A stretch of 64,000 nt of DNA from Paraglaciecola sp. MB-3u-78 (lineage in GTDB: Bacteria > Pseudomonadota > Gammaproteobacteria > Enterobacterales > Alteromonadaceae): assembly GCF_002835935.1 (NCBI RefSeq), contig NZ_PJCF01000005.1, forward strand, positions 124,001 to 188,000, given 5' to 3'. The notes beneath the pieces were generated by a model. The model was not told where the DNA came from. It worked only from the letters and a program-made list of their open reading frames with translations, and searched no databases. Of this stretch, positions 36,856 through 46,128 are shown piece after piece (within the stretch, counting starts at the first letter, position 1; the number at the start of each line of letters is the position of its first letter). The translations under genes and the position numbers were made by a program.

Positions 36856-37779
36856 TTAGGTTACAACCGTTAAGAATTTTTCGTTAAGTACACGGTCATG
36901 ATAAAAGATGGCTTTACCTAGCTCTTCGGTCTTCCAGGTAACCGGCTTATGATCAGGGTAGTTATAATCGCCACCTGCAAACACTTCTGTGCGATTGCCG
37001 GATGGATCGAAGAAATAAATTGTCTTGCCATGCGTTAGACCATGACGCGTAGGGCCAATGTCAATAGGCGTATCGGTCATCGATATCAGGTCGGCAGCTC
37101 TTAAAATATCTTCCCAACTTTCTAGAAAAAACGAGGCGTGATGGAACTTGCCTTTCTCCTCATGCTTGATGAACGCGATGTCATGGGCTTTAGTAGAGAG
37201 AGAAAGAAATTGCGCAATGCGATTGCCTTCAGGATCAACGACTTGTTCGGATAAATAGAATCCAAGGACGTTCACAAATAAATCATGGGTTTCGGCGAGT
37301 GCATCACCATAAAACAAACAATGGTCGAATCTGACTGCTCTCATGCCTTTCAAGCCCCGTGGCCAAGCTTCAGGATTAACCTCGTTTAAGCCCCATTTAC
37401 CGGTATATTTCTTGTCAGTATATAGCTCAAAGCAGTGCCCTGACGCTGAGGTGAATTGTATTCGCCTGCCGCAATCTTTTAAGTCACCTTCAGCAAGGTG
37501 CGTAACCGTTAAGCCAAATTCAACAATGTCTTTTTCTAGCTGAATTAAGGAATCTTCATCAACGACTTTGAAAGCCATAAAATCGCATCCTGGCTCATCT
37601 GCTTCGCGTAACACGACTGAAAACTTGTCTACTTCACTCCACGCCTTTAAATATACTCTTCCTGATTCATCACTATCTGTTTCAATAAGGCCGAGCAAAT
37701 CAACATAGTGTTTTAGCGCTGCTTCCATATCCAGTACACGTATTTGGACATGCCCTGGTCTCATTACACCTTTTTTCAT
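36856..37779 (-). CDS. dmpB: Catechol 2,3-dioxygenase (extradiol)
   Basis: 307 residues, the same length and numbering as XylE. The Fe(II) ligands His153 (FDHCLFYG), His214 (KFHHASF) and Glu265 (NRTEVF) and second-sphere His199, His246 and Tyr255 are all at the expected positions. It opens catechol between C2 and C3 to 2-hydroxymuconic semialdehyde with O2. The N-terminal [18 protein letters not shown] is near-identical to the XylE start. Preceded by the ferredoxin that re-reduces its iron. Confidence 0.97.
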   Translation of the reverse strand: MKKGVMRPGHVQIRVLDMEAALKHYVDLLGLIETDSDESGRVYLKAWSEVDKFSVVLREADEPGCDFMAFKVVDEDSLIQLEKDIVEFGLTVTHLAEGDLKDCGRRIQFTSASGHCFELYTDKKYTGKWGLNEVNPEAWPRGLKGMRAVRFDHCLFYGDALAETHDLFVNVLGFYLSEQVVDPEGNRIAQFLSLSTKAHDIAFIKHEEKGKFHHASFFLESWEDILRAADLISMTDTPIDIGPTRHGLTHGKTIYFFDPSGNRTEVFAGGDYNYPDHKPVTWKTEELGKAIFYHDRVLNEKFLTVVT

Positions 37780-37817
37780 TGTAATACCTCATTCAGTTGC
37801 TTAGGTTGATAAGCTCT

Positions 37818-38123
37818 TTATTTGTTGCGAGCTTTTAAATTGGGTGCGCACTCAATCACTAAATGACTTCTTGGCTTTACACGACAAGCCAATGCATACC
37901 CATTTTTTCGTTGTTCATCGCTGACATGAGCTTTACTCATGGGACCAAAATCTACTTTTCCTGCAATGATGTTGATTCGACATACTCCACAACCGCCGCC
38001 TTTACAGCCTATTGGAATACATGCTATTCCGGTGCGCTGCATAGCATAAAGAACGTACTCGTTCTCACGACAAACAAAAGTCTGTTCGCTGGTTTTGTCG
38101 GTAATGTTGAATACACGCATCAA
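37818..38123 (-). CDS. dmpQ: Chloroplast-type [2Fe-2S] ferredoxin (XylT/DmpQ type)
   Basis: 101 residues with cluster ligands Cys40, Cys45, Cys48 and Cys80 (CX4CX2C...C). Proteins of this type reactivate catechol 2,3-dioxygenase by reducing oxidised active-site iron. Its place directly before the dioxygenase gene is as in Pseudomonas dmp and xyl operons. Confidence 0.92.
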   Translation of the reverse strand: MMRVFNITDKTSEQTFVCRENEYVLYAMQRTGIACIPIGCKGGGCGVCRINIIAGKVDFGPMSKAHVSDEQRKNGYALACRVKPRSHLVIECAPNLKARNK

Positions 38124-38134
38124 TCATCTCTTCA

Positions 38135-39193
38135 TTATATTTTCTTGAACAGTGCAGAACGCTGTCCGTCAGCGCCGTCTGCAGCCGTAATGAATTTCTC
38201 CATAAATATGTCTTTTTCAAACAATCTGCCTTGCATCAATGCCGTAATCGCAGCATCTATCATTGGAGGAGGGCCGCATAAATAGGCTTTATGATTAGCA
38301 AAACGATTATCGAAATGCGTATTTGCTGCTTGGTGAACAAAGCCCTTGAAACCTTTCCAATCGGCGTCATCTTCTGCATCGTTAAGCGCTGGAATATAGC
38401 TAAGGTTTGAGTGTTTTTCGGCTAGCGAGGTGAACAGGTCAGCGTTATACAATTCTTCTTGGTTACGGGCGCCCTGGAATAGAGTGATTTGCCTCTCATC
38501 ACCTTTTTCCAACAAATCTAAAATCATTGATTGAGGACTTGATAAACCTGAACCACCGGCAATGAAAATCAAATTTCCGGGCTGCGAACTTCTAACAAAG
38601 AACTGTCCATAAGGGCCTGATAGAGGCAAAGTTTCACCTACTTTCAATTGCTCATGAATATAGCCAGTAGCCGATCCGCCAATAACGTGACGAACATGCA
38701 ATTCAACTTCGTGTCCTTTAGATGGCGGGTTAGCGATGGAAAATGCACGAGCCCCATCACAACCGGGAACGTTTAAGTTAATATATTGGCCAGCCTGAAA
38801 GCTCATAGCTCGATCTAATGACAGATGAATTCCCTTGATAGTTGGCGACAGGTCGACAATTTTTGAGACTGTCGCCGTGAAGTCTTCAACTGGCAATCCT
38901 TCAAAGTCGTCGTCTACGTCAATGTCTGCCTCAATGGTTACATCGCTCTCCACTGTGGCACAGCAAGCAAGGACCTTTCCGTCATCTCGCTCCGAATCCA
39001 TCAAGGCAAATGACGAAGCCTCACCAACGTCTACGTCACCATCAAGAACCGTAATCTTGCAAGTTGCACAAGTGCCGTGACCACAAGCAAACGGAAGCCA
39101 TACACCTTGGCGCAGCGCTGCTTGCAAAATGGTTTGGCCTTCTTCTACTTCTATTTGCTCACCAGTAGGCTCCACCGTTACCGTATATGTCAT
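38135..39193 (-). CDS. dmpP: Phenol hydroxylase reductase component P5
   Basis: 352 residues. An N-terminal plant-type ferredoxin domain has Cys37, Cys42, Cys45 and Cys77; then come the FAD-binding part (GARAFSIANPPS) and the NAD-binding part (GNLIFIAGGSGLSSPQSM, YLCGPPPMIDAAI). It passes electrons from NADH to the di-iron hydroxylase. Gene order P4-P5-ferredoxin is standard. 11 bp separate it from dmpO. Confidence 0.95.
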   Translation of the reverse strand: MTYTVTVEPTGEQIEVEEGQTILQAALRQGVWLPFACGHGTCATCKITVLDGDVDVGEASSFALMDSERDDGKVLACCATVESDVTIEADIDVDDDFEGLPVEDFTATVSKIVDLSPTIKGIHLSLDRAMSFQAGQYINLNVPGCDGARAFSIANPPSKGHEVELHVRHVIGGSATGYIHEQLKVGETLPLSGPYGQFFVRSSQPGNLIFIAGGSGLSSPQSMILDLLEKGDERQITLFQGARNQEELYNADLFTSLAEKHSNLSYIPALNDAEDDADWKGFKGFVHQAANTHFDNRFANHKAYLCGPPPMIDAAITALMQGRLFEKDIFMEKFITAADGADGQRSALFKKI

Positions 39194-39203
39194 AATAGAA
39201 TTC

Positions 39204-39563
39204 CTAAAAACCAGCGTCGTATAAGCCGTTTAAGCCTGGTGTTGCCATTGTCAGCATGCTTTTATGATCGATACCAAGCTCTAGCAAAGACGTGTCTTGA
39301 TTCGGCTCAAAGGCTTTACCATTGAGTTCCCATTGTATTTTCTCAACCGCGATTTTTGCACTATCAGGATGTGGCGCAATTGCTGGTTTTATTTGGGTTT
39401 CCCACAATTCAGGAAACGTCATATTGGGAGATACCAATAACGCAAAGGGTGCACAAAACATGAGATGCTTATGCCAACAAATATAAAGTAGTTGCATACC
39501 ATTAAAATTTTCGACCTTGTCTTTAGGTTCCGCGGTGTATTCTGAAATCGCTTTTACAGCCAT
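39204..39563 (-). CDS. dmpO: Phenol hydroxylase component P4
   Basis: 119 residues, the gamma subunit of the multicomponent phenol hydroxylase. NFNGMQLLYICWHKHLMFCAPF and the ALLVSP stretch are typical. It completes the (alpha beta gamma)2 hydroxylase with P1 and P3. Confidence 0.92.
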   Translation of the reverse strand: MAVKAISEYTAEPKDKVENFNGMQLLYICWHKHLMFCAPFALLVSPNMTFPELWETQIKPAIAPHPDSAKIAVEKIQWELNGKAFEPNQDTSLLELGIDHKSMLTMATPGLNGLYDAGF

Positions 39564-39615
39564 GATTCAAACCTCTTTTATGTGTGTTAGGGTAGCCAAA
39601 GCTGCCCGTTTATTG

Positions 39616-41145
39616 TTATGCGACATCATCTTTATCTAAGGGTTTAATGCCCTTAATTTCGTTCCAGCGTTTCTCGTCTGGTGAGCCAGAAAAGTCCAAA
39701 TTATCTTCGCCCAGATTAAAGTGGTAATAATCCGATAGCACACTCGGTAAATCCGGACCTCCGCAGTTTCCCTGGTAAATTTGATGCACCGGTAACCAAG
39801 CCTGAATATACTTTTCAGGCTCATTGTCGAAAATTTCACAACAAGCTTCAGAGCAAAAATGGTAGCGTTCTTCTTTGTAAACCGTGTCACGATGACTAAA
39901 CGCAGTTGGATCGTCTGTTTCAGTAAACAAAACAGGCACCTGACACACCTGACACAATTGGGGGAGCGTTGGGTTATAGAAACGTTCACCTTTCTTCTGT
40001 AGCGCATCCCAATGCTCAAAACGAGGACGGTAATATTTATCAAAGGAGTTTGGATATTTTTCAGCAAGCCAGTCCAGCTCTTCCTTTTTAGGGATCCAAG
40101 TATGGAAGTTGGTAGCCTGGCCGTATTGATAGAATGTTGACCATAGTTGATGACTAATGTGTTCTTTTGCAGCGTTAGCAACATCCTGATACTTAGGGGG
40201 GCGAATACCATAGCGTTCTAAGTCTTTGAACAAGGCTCCACCGCTTTGCTCGTAGTAGACTTCCCAAGCTTCTTGCCACGACATCACTTTGTTCGGAAGC
40301 ATGTAATCCATCATCATGCTGACCAAGCTTAAAAGGCGAAATCCTCGCCAGAACCACTTGTCTATCCACTTTTGAACGATCGGCACGTTGTCTTCGTGTT
40401 GCTCTAGCAAGAACTTGATTATTTCTAGACCCAAGGTCATATGACGGGCTTCATCGGATTGCGCCGAAAATCCAAAAGTTACAGTCGCCATGTCACCGTT
40501 GTATGCAGCACCCGACATGAAGGGCACAAACAATAAGTTGGTCAATACGTATTCAAATGAGAATGAAATAGCGGTTAAAAATTCGAAAGGACCTGCAGAG
40601 CGCGCGTCGTCAAAGAACGATTTAGGGACGGACAAAAACCATACACGATCGTGCATTAATGGCGCATCATGCAAACCATTAAAGTGCTTATTATAGTGAC
40701 TCATTGCGTGCTGCTGAGTTTGTGAGTGACGAAGTTCGTCAATGGCTTGCATCTGACACGCAACTCGCGCACCCGCACCACTGAATTGTCGTCCAACCTT
40801 TGCATAGCCTTGGAACGCTGCATATTCGAGGGGAGATACACCGCTTAAAAAAAGCTTTAAAGAATTGACATAACGTCCATCTGAAATATTTTGATGCCCA
40901 TTATTTTGTGCAAACGCATCGAAAATCGCATAAAGTTTTTTCTCTTTCTCTGCCTGATATTTCCAGTAAGCATCCATGGTAAGGCGGAACGGATCTTCCC
41001 AGCCGTCCCAGTCGACAATTTTTATACCTTCAAAATCTTCCTGTGGAAAAATATCAGACTTTTTCTGATAGCTTGGTTCCCAATCCATATCGCGGGTCAG
41101 GTATTGATATTTTTGCTTTAGATTTAGTTTTTTAGTCGCGGTCAT
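39616..41145 (-). CDS. dmpN: Phenol hydroxylase component P3, catalytic di-iron subunit
   Basis: 509 residues, the large subunit of a soluble di-iron monooxygenase. The carboxylate-bridged iron ligands are all there: Glu107 (SPLEYA), Glu137 and His140 (IDELRH), Glu198 (SFEYV), Glu232 and His235 (SDEARH). A C-terminal zinc-type Cys module (CQVCQVP, FCSEACCEIF) matches the family. It hydroxylates phenol (and methylphenols) to catechol using O2 and electrons from P5. It is the committed entry enzyme of this operon. Confidence 0.97.
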   Translation of the reverse strand: MTATKKLNLKQKYQYLTRDMDWEPSYQKKSDIFPQEDFEGIKIVDWDGWEDPFRLTMDAYWKYQAEKEKKLYAIFDAFAQNNGHQNISDGRYVNSLKLFLSGVSPLEYAAFQGYAKVGRQFSGAGARVACQMQAIDELRHSQTQQHAMSHYNKHFNGLHDAPLMHDRVWFLSVPKSFFDDARSAGPFEFLTAISFSFEYVLTNLLFVPFMSGAAYNGDMATVTFGFSAQSDEARHMTLGLEIIKFLLEQHEDNVPIVQKWIDKWFWRGFRLLSLVSMMMDYMLPNKVMSWQEAWEVYYEQSGGALFKDLERYGIRPPKYQDVANAAKEHISHQLWSTFYQYGQATNFHTWIPKKEELDWLAEKYPNSFDKYYRPRFEHWDALQKKGERFYNPTLPQLCQVCQVPVLFTETDDPTAFSHRDTVYKEERYHFCSEACCEIFDNEPEKYIQAWLPVHQIYQGNCGGPDLPSVLSDYYHFNLGEDNLDFSGSPDEKRWNEIKGIKPLDKDDVA

Positions 41146-41154
41146 TAGTTACTC

Positions 41155-41427
41155 CTAATTATTCCATGAAAGGATAAAGTGGTCGTCATCTTCATCAACA
41201 TTGCCGCCAATACTGATGACATCTAGCAACATTTCTTGTACATCCCAATCCCGATTCAGTTTTTCTTCCATCGTTTCACGAGTGATCACCAAACGTTTTT
41301 CAGCCTGGATCCGAATCATCGCTGGTTGATACTGTATTTCCGCTTCTGGGTTGTCTTCGCTAATCGCTTCCACTAAATAACGAGCGTTTTCGTTGTCTTG
41401 AAATGCAATAAATACTTTTTGACTCAT
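41155..41427 (-). CDS. dmpM: Phenol hydroxylase component P2, effector protein
   Basis: 90 residues with no cofactor motif, the size of MmoB/DmpM coupling proteins (KVFIAFQDNENARYLVEAI ... LVITRETMEEKL). It binds the hydroxylase and couples reductant use to substrate hydroxylation. Its start overlaps the dmpL stop by 4 bp (ATGA). Confidence 0.93.
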   Translation of the reverse strand: MSQKVFIAFQDNENARYLVEAISEDNPEAEIQYQPAMIRIQAEKRLVITRETMEEKLNRDWDVQEMLLDVISIGGNVDEDDDHFILSWNN

Positions 41428-42425
41428 AATGCCGCCCCTGTTGATTGAAGGCCTGTTTTTTTCAATAAGGCCGCCAGTTCGTTTTGAATTTTAGGTAAAG
41501 CTTCTTTGCCAACCGTCTCTTGCGCAATGGGAGCAAGTGCTGCAAAAACCTGTGGCTCCCAAAGATTGACCCAGGCTTGTAATTTTTCTTTGTTGTCGTC
41601 GGACTCGGCCACAGCTGTTTTCACCACTGCTAAAATCCATCGGGTGGTGTCTTTGTTCCAATCACGCATAAACTCCGTCAACATACTGATATCTTTCGCG
41701 CCCAATGTGCCAAACCATTCATCCATGGCTTCATAAACAAATGAAAATAACGCTTTATCAATTAAGAGGTTTTGTAGCAGTGATAACTCAAACCAGTCTT
41801 GCACAACCATAGAATCTTCAGCCAGTTTGCGCATGGGTTGCCACATGGGGTCGTCCATCCAAAATGTTTTGCTGGTATTCAATGCAGCGCCAGTATTGCC
41901 GTCAATCATTAATGCAATGCGGGACAAATATTGGCCCATGCCAAGGTGATCCATGGACTGATAAATATGTGCCTGGGCGACTGTTGTAGCAATAGAATCA
42001 CCGGCAATCATGCTGTTGTTCATATTTGCCGAGAGGTTTAAGTGCCGAAAAGGCACCAAATATTTTAGGATTTTTAACTGAATACTTTCCTCTAAGCTGG
42101 AAATAAGATCGCGCTTTTCGCAGAACTTATAACTTGTTTCAGCGCTTTCTTGCATCTTCGCTCGGTTGCCAACGTACGCGCCATAATAGAACTGACGAGG
42201 ATCGCTAATTTGATACCAATCCTTCATTTTGATTGACGTGCGACTCGCATCATTTAACGAGCGTTGCGGATCCCATAGCGGCTTGTAATGGAAGTTTTCA
42301 GTTGCTTCAATATCGTAACTAGCTTCCTGATAGCGTGTTGCTGGCTTATCTCCAAAGCGACGCTTAATATGACTATAGGTATTCCTAATCGTGGAAACGG
42401 AATTAGTTTTTATTTCAACACTCAT
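41424..42425 (-). CDS. dmpL: Phenol hydroxylase component P1
   Basis: 333 residues, the beta subunit of the hydroxylase (ferritin-like fold without iron ligands). Typical pieces: FHYKPLWDPQRSLND, DPRQFYYGAYVGNRA, QAHIYQSMDHLGMGQYLSRIAL. AAGGTAAC lies at the proper distance before ATG 42425. Confidence 0.94.
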   Translation of the reverse strand: MSVEIKTNSVSTIRNTYSHIKRRFGDKPATRYQEASYDIEATENFHYKPLWDPQRSLNDASRTSIKMKDWYQISDPRQFYYGAYVGNRAKMQESAETSYKFCEKRDLISSLEESIQLKILKYLVPFRHLNLSANMNNSMIAGDSIATTVAQAHIYQSMDHLGMGQYLSRIALMIDGNTGAALNTSKTFWMDDPMWQPMRKLAEDSMVVQDWFELSLLQNLLIDKALFSFVYEAMDEWFGTLGAKDISMLTEFMRDWNKDTTRWILAVVKTAVAESDDNKEKLQAWVNLWEPQVFAALAPIAQETVGKEALPKIQNELAALLKKTGLQSTGAAL

Positions 42426-42463
42426 ATTTTGTTACCTTGTTTGGTTAATCAACATCTCTTGTA

Positions 42464-42790
42464 CTAAATCTTACGGGTATCACCGAAGCGCCATTTTTGA
42501 GCATCTTCATCAACTTTTTTCGCCATATCTTCGTCCATATGCACCACATTATTGTGTTTGCAAAATAGCTCGAAGGCTGCTTTAGGCAAGGCCAACTCGA
42601 CGTAAAGTTCGGGATATTCAATTGCGAAATCAAACTCAACAAAGATATCCTCAGGGGCACTGCGCACTCGTACATAGCGGGTAAATGCATTAAATTTGTT
42701 CTTGTTAATATTGGCAGTCATGTTATTAAGTTGCTTAAACCATGTTTTCGTTATGTTAAAACTATGGTTAGCAACAGGCATGCCACTCAT
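42464..42790 (-). CDS. dmpK: Phenol hydroxylase assembly component P0
   Basis: 108 residues. The core (AFTRYVRVRS, then FVEFDFAIEYPELYVELALP) is that of DmpK-type proteins, which assist iron loading of the apo-hydroxylase. The N-terminus is some 15 residues longer than usual, but AGGGGG stands 7 bp before ATG 42790, so I keep that start. First gene of the roughly 12.8-kb meta-pathway operon. Confidence 0.93.
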   Translation of the reverse strand: MSGMPVANHSFNITKTWFKQLNNMTANINKNKFNAFTRYVRVRSAPEDIFVEFDFAIEYPELYVELALPKAAFELFCKHNNVVHMDEDMAKKVDEDAQKWRFGDTRKI

Positions 42791-42874
42791 TGGAAAGCCC
42801 CCTAAAATAAAATGTAAAGTATTGATAATTAATAAGTTTAGTTGGTTTTTTGTCTTATTTTTCGTTTCAAAAAA

Positions 42875-42886
42875 TGGGCTGGCCCA
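42875..42886 (-). promoter_or_regulatory. GC-rich palindrome upstream of dmpK, degenerate -24-like element
   Basis: TGGGC-TG-GCCCA is the only GC-rich block in an AT-rich leader, about 90 bp before dmpK. On the minus strand it reads TTGGGCCAGCCCATTTTTTG. This recalls the Po promoter of dmp (TTGGCAC-AGCCG-TTGC) but lacks the -12 GC. A true sigma54 promoter is doubtful here. Confidence 0.3.
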
Positions 42887-42924
42887 AATAAAATGTTAAT
42901 GATTTAGTTAAAAATAGAACAAAA

Positions 42925-42940
42925 TTAATCATATGATTAA
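42925..42940. promoter_or_regulatory. Candidate activator site (UAS) between dmpK and dmpR
   Basis: TTAATCATATGATTAA is a perfect 16-bp palindrome. It shares 12 of 16 bases with the textbook XylR/DmpR site TTGATCAATTGATCAA, and 14 of 16 with TTAATCATTTCATTAA upstream of the sigma54 promoter at 45044. It is probably bound by the adjacent DmpR-type protein. Confidence 0.6.
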
Positions 42941-43021
42941 ACTGCGTTAAATTTTTTTTTCTGATAAATTGGCTGCAGACTGAAACGTATCGGTAAATTT
43001 CTCTATTGAAGTCAAAATAGG

Positions 43022-43039
43022 TGATATTAGGAAATATCA
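43022..43039. promoter_or_regulatory. Palindrome in the dmpR leader
   Basis: TGATATT-AGGA-AATATCA, a perfect 7+7 dyad 29 bp before the activator ATG. May serve autoregulation. Confidence 0.4.
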
Positions 43040-43067
43040 TTTTCACTAAATTATTTTGAGGAAAACC

Positions 43068-44765
43068 ATGTCCAGCAGTTTGAAAAATGAATTACTCGAA
43101 GCAAATATTAAAGACCTAACCGATCTCATTCGTTTTAGTCATGAAGACGGCAAGGTATGGTTTGGCGAGCAACGTATGCTGTTGATGCAAGTTTCTGCTA
43201 TGGCTGCATTTCGTAGAGAGCTTGTAAATAGTATTGGTGTTGAGCGAGCTAAAGGTTTCTTTTTAAGGCTCGGATATCAGAGTGGACTGCGTGATGCTGA
43301 ACTTTCTCGTCGCTTACGACCCCAATGCACAGATATTGAAATTTTTCTTACTGGCCCGCAACTGCATTCCCTTAAAGGTATGGTTAAAGCCAACCCTTTA
43401 AAATTAGATATTGACCAGAAAAGTGGGCATTTCTATGCTGAATTTGAATGGATTAACTCCTGGGAAGTAGAGGTAGTCCAAACTGAACTAGGTCAAATGG
43501 ATGAACCCGCATGTTGGTCTTTGTTAGGCTATGCATGCGCATTTACTTCATCTTTTATGGGAAGAGAAATTATATTTCGTGAAGTAAGTTGTCGCGGGTG
43601 TGGTGATGAACGTTGTTTGATCGTTGGAAAGCCTGCAGAAGAATGGGAAGATCATGACGAGTTTTCCGAGTATTTCAAGGCTGAGCCGATCATTGAGCAG
43701 CTTTATAGTTTGCAGTCTCAAGTCAATTCCTTACGCAGCAGTTTGGAACGTCAACAGGGGCAATATTACGGAATAGGACAATCACAATCCTATAATGAAG
43801 CGTGCAAAAAAATTGATAAAGCAGCACAAGGCAAAGTATCTGTGCTGTTGCTAGGTGAAACTGGTGTTGGCAAGGAAGTCATAGCACGCAGTGTTCATTT
43901 GCGCAGTAAACGTGCCGATAAACCCTTTGTAGCGGTTAATTGTGCGGCTATTCCGCAAGAACTGATAGAGGCTGAATTATTCGGTGTAGAGAAAGGTGCA
44001 TTTACGGGGGCGACCCAATCACGTGCTGGGCGTTTCGAAAGAGCAGATAAAGGAACCATATTTCTTGATGAGGTAGCAGAACTAACTCCTCGCGCACAAG
44101 CTACACTGCTGCGGGTGCTTCAAGAACAAGAACTAGAACGTGTTGGGGGAGTCCAAACACAGAAAGTTGATGTGCGGGTAATTGCTGCTACTAATGAGTC
44201 GCTGGAGCAAGCGGTTAATGAGGGAAGATTTCGTGCAGATTTGTATTATCGCTTGTGCGTATTTCCGGTAAAGATACCGCCGTTGCGAGATCGCCTAGAT
44301 GATATCCCACTGCTGGTTGAACATTTTTTACAAAAATTTCATAACGATTATTCAAAACGCACATTGGGCTTGTCCGATAAAGCCTGGGATTACCTAACAA
44401 AGTATGCGTGGCCGGGTAATATACGCGAGCTAGAGAATGTTATAGAACGAGGCATTATTTTAACCGATAGTAACGAAACTATATCGGTAGACTCATTGTT
44501 TTCTTCTACCATTTCGCAATTGGAAATGACTAATGATGATCATGTTTACTCCGAGGGGCAAGTAGTAAAACCGTGTGAAAAAGACAAAGATAGTTGGATC
44601 GACGCTATCTTCGAAAATAAAATAAGCCTTGATTCTATCGAAAAGATATTAACTGAGAAAGCGATGGAAAAAGCAAATGAAAATATTTCTGGTGCGGCGC
44701 GCTTACTTGGCGTAACAAGACCCGCACTGGCCTATCGTTTGAAAAAGCATGGACTTGTCTTATAA
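43068..44765 (+). CDS. dmpR: DmpR/XylR-type sigma54-dependent activator of phenol catabolism
   Basis: 565 residues from ATG 43068 (GAGG 7 bp upstream; a TTG 12 bp earlier is less likely). Residues 1-210 are the XylR_N plus V4R aromatic-sensing domain ([16 protein letters not shown], ... [21 protein letters not shown]). After a linker comes the AAA+ domain with Walker A GETGVGK (263-269), the sigma54-contact loop GAFTGA (310-315) and [11 protein letters not shown]; the end is a Fis-type HTH ([22 protein letters not shown]). Such proteins bind phenols directly and then drive sigma54 polymerase. It is divergent from dmpK, and palindromes resembling its site lie on both sides of the gene. Confidence 0.95.
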   Translation: MSSSLKNELLEANIKDLTDLIRFSHEDGKVWFGEQRMLLMQVSAMAAFRRELVNSIGVERAKGFFLRLGYQSGLRDAELSRRLRPQCTDIEIFLTGPQLHSLKGMVKANPLKLDIDQKSGHFYAEFEWINSWEVEVVQTELGQMDEPACWSLLGYACAFTSSFMGREIIFREVSCRGCGDERCLIVGKPAEEWEDHDEFSEYFKAEPIIEQLYSLQSQVNSLRSSLERQQGQYYGIGQSQSYNEACKKIDKAAQGKVSVLLLGETGVGKEVIARSVHLRSKRADKPFVAVNCAAIPQELIEAELFGVEKGAFTGATQSRAGRFERADKGTIFLDEVAELTPRAQATLLRVLQEQELERVGGVQTQKVDVRVIAATNESLEQAVNEGRFRADLYYRLCVFPVKIPPLRDRLDDIPLLVEHFLQKFHNDYSKRTLGLSDKAWDYLTKYAWPGNIRELENVIERGIILTDSNETISVDSLFSSTISQLEMTNDDHVYSEGQVVKPCEKDKDSWIDAIFENKISLDSIEKILTEKAMEKANENISGAARLLGVTRPALAYRLKKHGLVL

Positions 44766-44931
44766 ACTAATATACCCAAGTGACCTCAAATATTTTCAGT
44801 TTATAAATAACTTTAAGCACACTTGAGTTACAGCTGTTGGAATGCTTATCCTGAGGATTCTAAGTGTAAAAAGAGACGATGTTACCAAATCGTTAAAATA
44901 AGCGAATATAGCGCCTTCATGCTGTAATCAT

Positions 44932-44947
44932 TTAATCATTTCATTAA
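44932..44947. promoter_or_regulatory. Candidate activator site (UAS) for the envelope operon
   Basis: TTAATCATTTCATTAA differs at only two bases from the perfect palindrome upstream of dmpK. Its centre is about 105 bp from the -24 element, i.e. around -130 relative to transcription start, the range used by XylR/DmpR. The DNA between is AT-rich. Confidence 0.6.
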
Positions 44948-45043
44948 CATTTAAAATTTCAAAACTTTCTGTTTAGTATAAAAATATCAATCAAATTTCT
45001 GTATGGTTATGATTTAATTGGTTTTTTCTAAGTATCCTCTCGC

Positions 45044-45059
45044 TGGCACATCTTTTGCA
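45044..45059 (+). promoter_or_regulatory. Consensus sigma54 (-24/-12) promoter
   Basis: TGGCAC-ATCTT-TTGCA matches the sigma54 consensus at every position, with the obligatory GG and GC exactly 10 bases apart. Transcription would start near 45070, about 30 bases before the ATG of the YCF48-like gene. The gene just upstream encodes a sigma54 activator, so the pair is a natural regulatory unit. Confidence 0.85.
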
Positions 45060-45098
45060 AATGTCATCTTTATGTTAATTAGATAAACGTAATAACGA

Positions 45099-46127
45099 AT
45101 GCCATTCAAACAAATCTATCACTGGATACCGAAGCTACGCTTAAATCATCTCTTTACGAGTCAATCACGATTTAGTGCAATTGTTCTTGCTGTGAGTTTT
45201 TTACTCGCGTCCGGTTGTGAAGCGCCTTTAGTCTTGGATAATGTGACTTCTCAACGTGAAAAACCTCTGCAACGAACTGATTTCTACCAGGCATTTGCAA
45301 AAAACAACCAAGTAGCCGTGCTTGTTGGCAATAATGGCGTTGTTTTAACGAGCAGTGATGCGCAGACATGGTCTCGAACAATTCTGACTGGAAAACCAGC
45401 ATTGCTCGACATTGCTAGTTGCCCCGATCAGCGTCTTATTGCACTTTCATTCGACAATCAAGTTTGGGTATCCAACATCACTGGCGACGATTGGATATCT
45501 ATGCAAATTCCTACACAAGAGCAGTTAATGACCATTGATTGTACTCCTAACGGCGATTGGTGGGTTGCAGGCGGGTTTTTAACATTCTTGCACTCAAGTA
45601 ACGATGGCCAAAGTTGGGATTCGAGCAGTCTAGAAGAAGACGCAATTATTACTAATCTGGTTTTTATTACTGAACAAAAAGCGATCGCTACCGCAGAATT
45701 TGGCATGATTTTAGTCACTGAAAATGGTGGCACTTCTTGGGAACTAACCGGTTTCCTCCCTGATGAATTCTATCCTCACGCCGCACACTTTACTACCACT
45801 AACGAAGGTTGGGTGGGAGGTCTCAATGGTTTTGTATATTACACCGAAGATGGTGGCAGCAGTTGGCAGAAACAAGCGGCAGATAGCACGGTCCCGATAT
45901 ATCAGTTTGTGAATGTAGATGAGGTCTTATACGCCCTGGGTGACAACGCAACGGTAATGAATCTTGTTGGTTCTAATTGGCAGACGATGCAAGCCCCTAC
46001 TGCCCCCGTTTACCTCAGAGCTGCTTTATCGATAAACAAAAAATTATTGGTCGCTGGAGGGCGCGGTATGTTTTTAGCTATTGAGCCAAGTGCTGCTACT
46101 TTGTCTGCTAATGCAATGGAGCAATAA
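45099..46127 (+). CDS. YCF48-like (BNR-repeat) lipoprotein
   Basis: 342 residues. An extended N-terminus precedes a lipoprotein signal with lipobox LLASGC, so the mature protein is lipid-anchored. The rest is a beta-propeller of about seven blades, each with NxGxTW-type ends (SSDAQTWSRT, SSNDGQSWDSS, TENGGTSWEL, TEDGGSSWQK), as in YCF48/Hcf136. In proteobacteria this protein is regularly next to an RND transporter, DUF1302 and DUF1329 and probably assembles or guards that complex. First gene behind the sigma54 promoter; 1 bp separates its stop from the next start. Confidence 0.85.
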   Translation: MPFKQIYHWIPKLRLNHLFTSQSRFSAIVLAVSFLLASGCEAPLVLDNVTSQREKPLQRTDFYQAFAKNNQVAVLVGNNGVVLTSSDAQTWSRTILTGKPALLDIASCPDQRLIALSFDNQVWVSNITGDDWISMQIPTQEQLMTIDCTPNGDWWVAGGFLTFLHSSNDGQSWDSSSLEEDAIITNLVFITEQKAIATAEFGMILVTENGGTSWELTGFLPDEFYPHAAHFTTTNEGWVGGLNGFVYYTEDGGSSWQKQAADSTVPIYQFVNVDEVLYALGDNATVMNLVGSNWQTMQAPTAPVYLRAALSINKKLLVAGGRGMFLAIEPSAATLSANAMEQ

Positions 46128-46128
46128 A

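Larger units (their letters stand above)
44766..45098 (+). promoter_or_regulatory. Control region of the envelope operon
   Basis: 333 bp with no ORF. It contains the UAS-like palindrome (44932-44947) and the sigma54 promoter (45044-45059), listed separately. Near 44771 there is ATATACCCAAGTGACCTCAA, a phrase I believe recurs in Vibrio and Alteromonas genomes, of unknown role. Confidence 0.5.

Noticed and set aside
42875-42886. True sigma54 promoter for dmpK
   Set aside because: The -24 GG is present but there is no GC 10 bases further, so only a weak entry was made.
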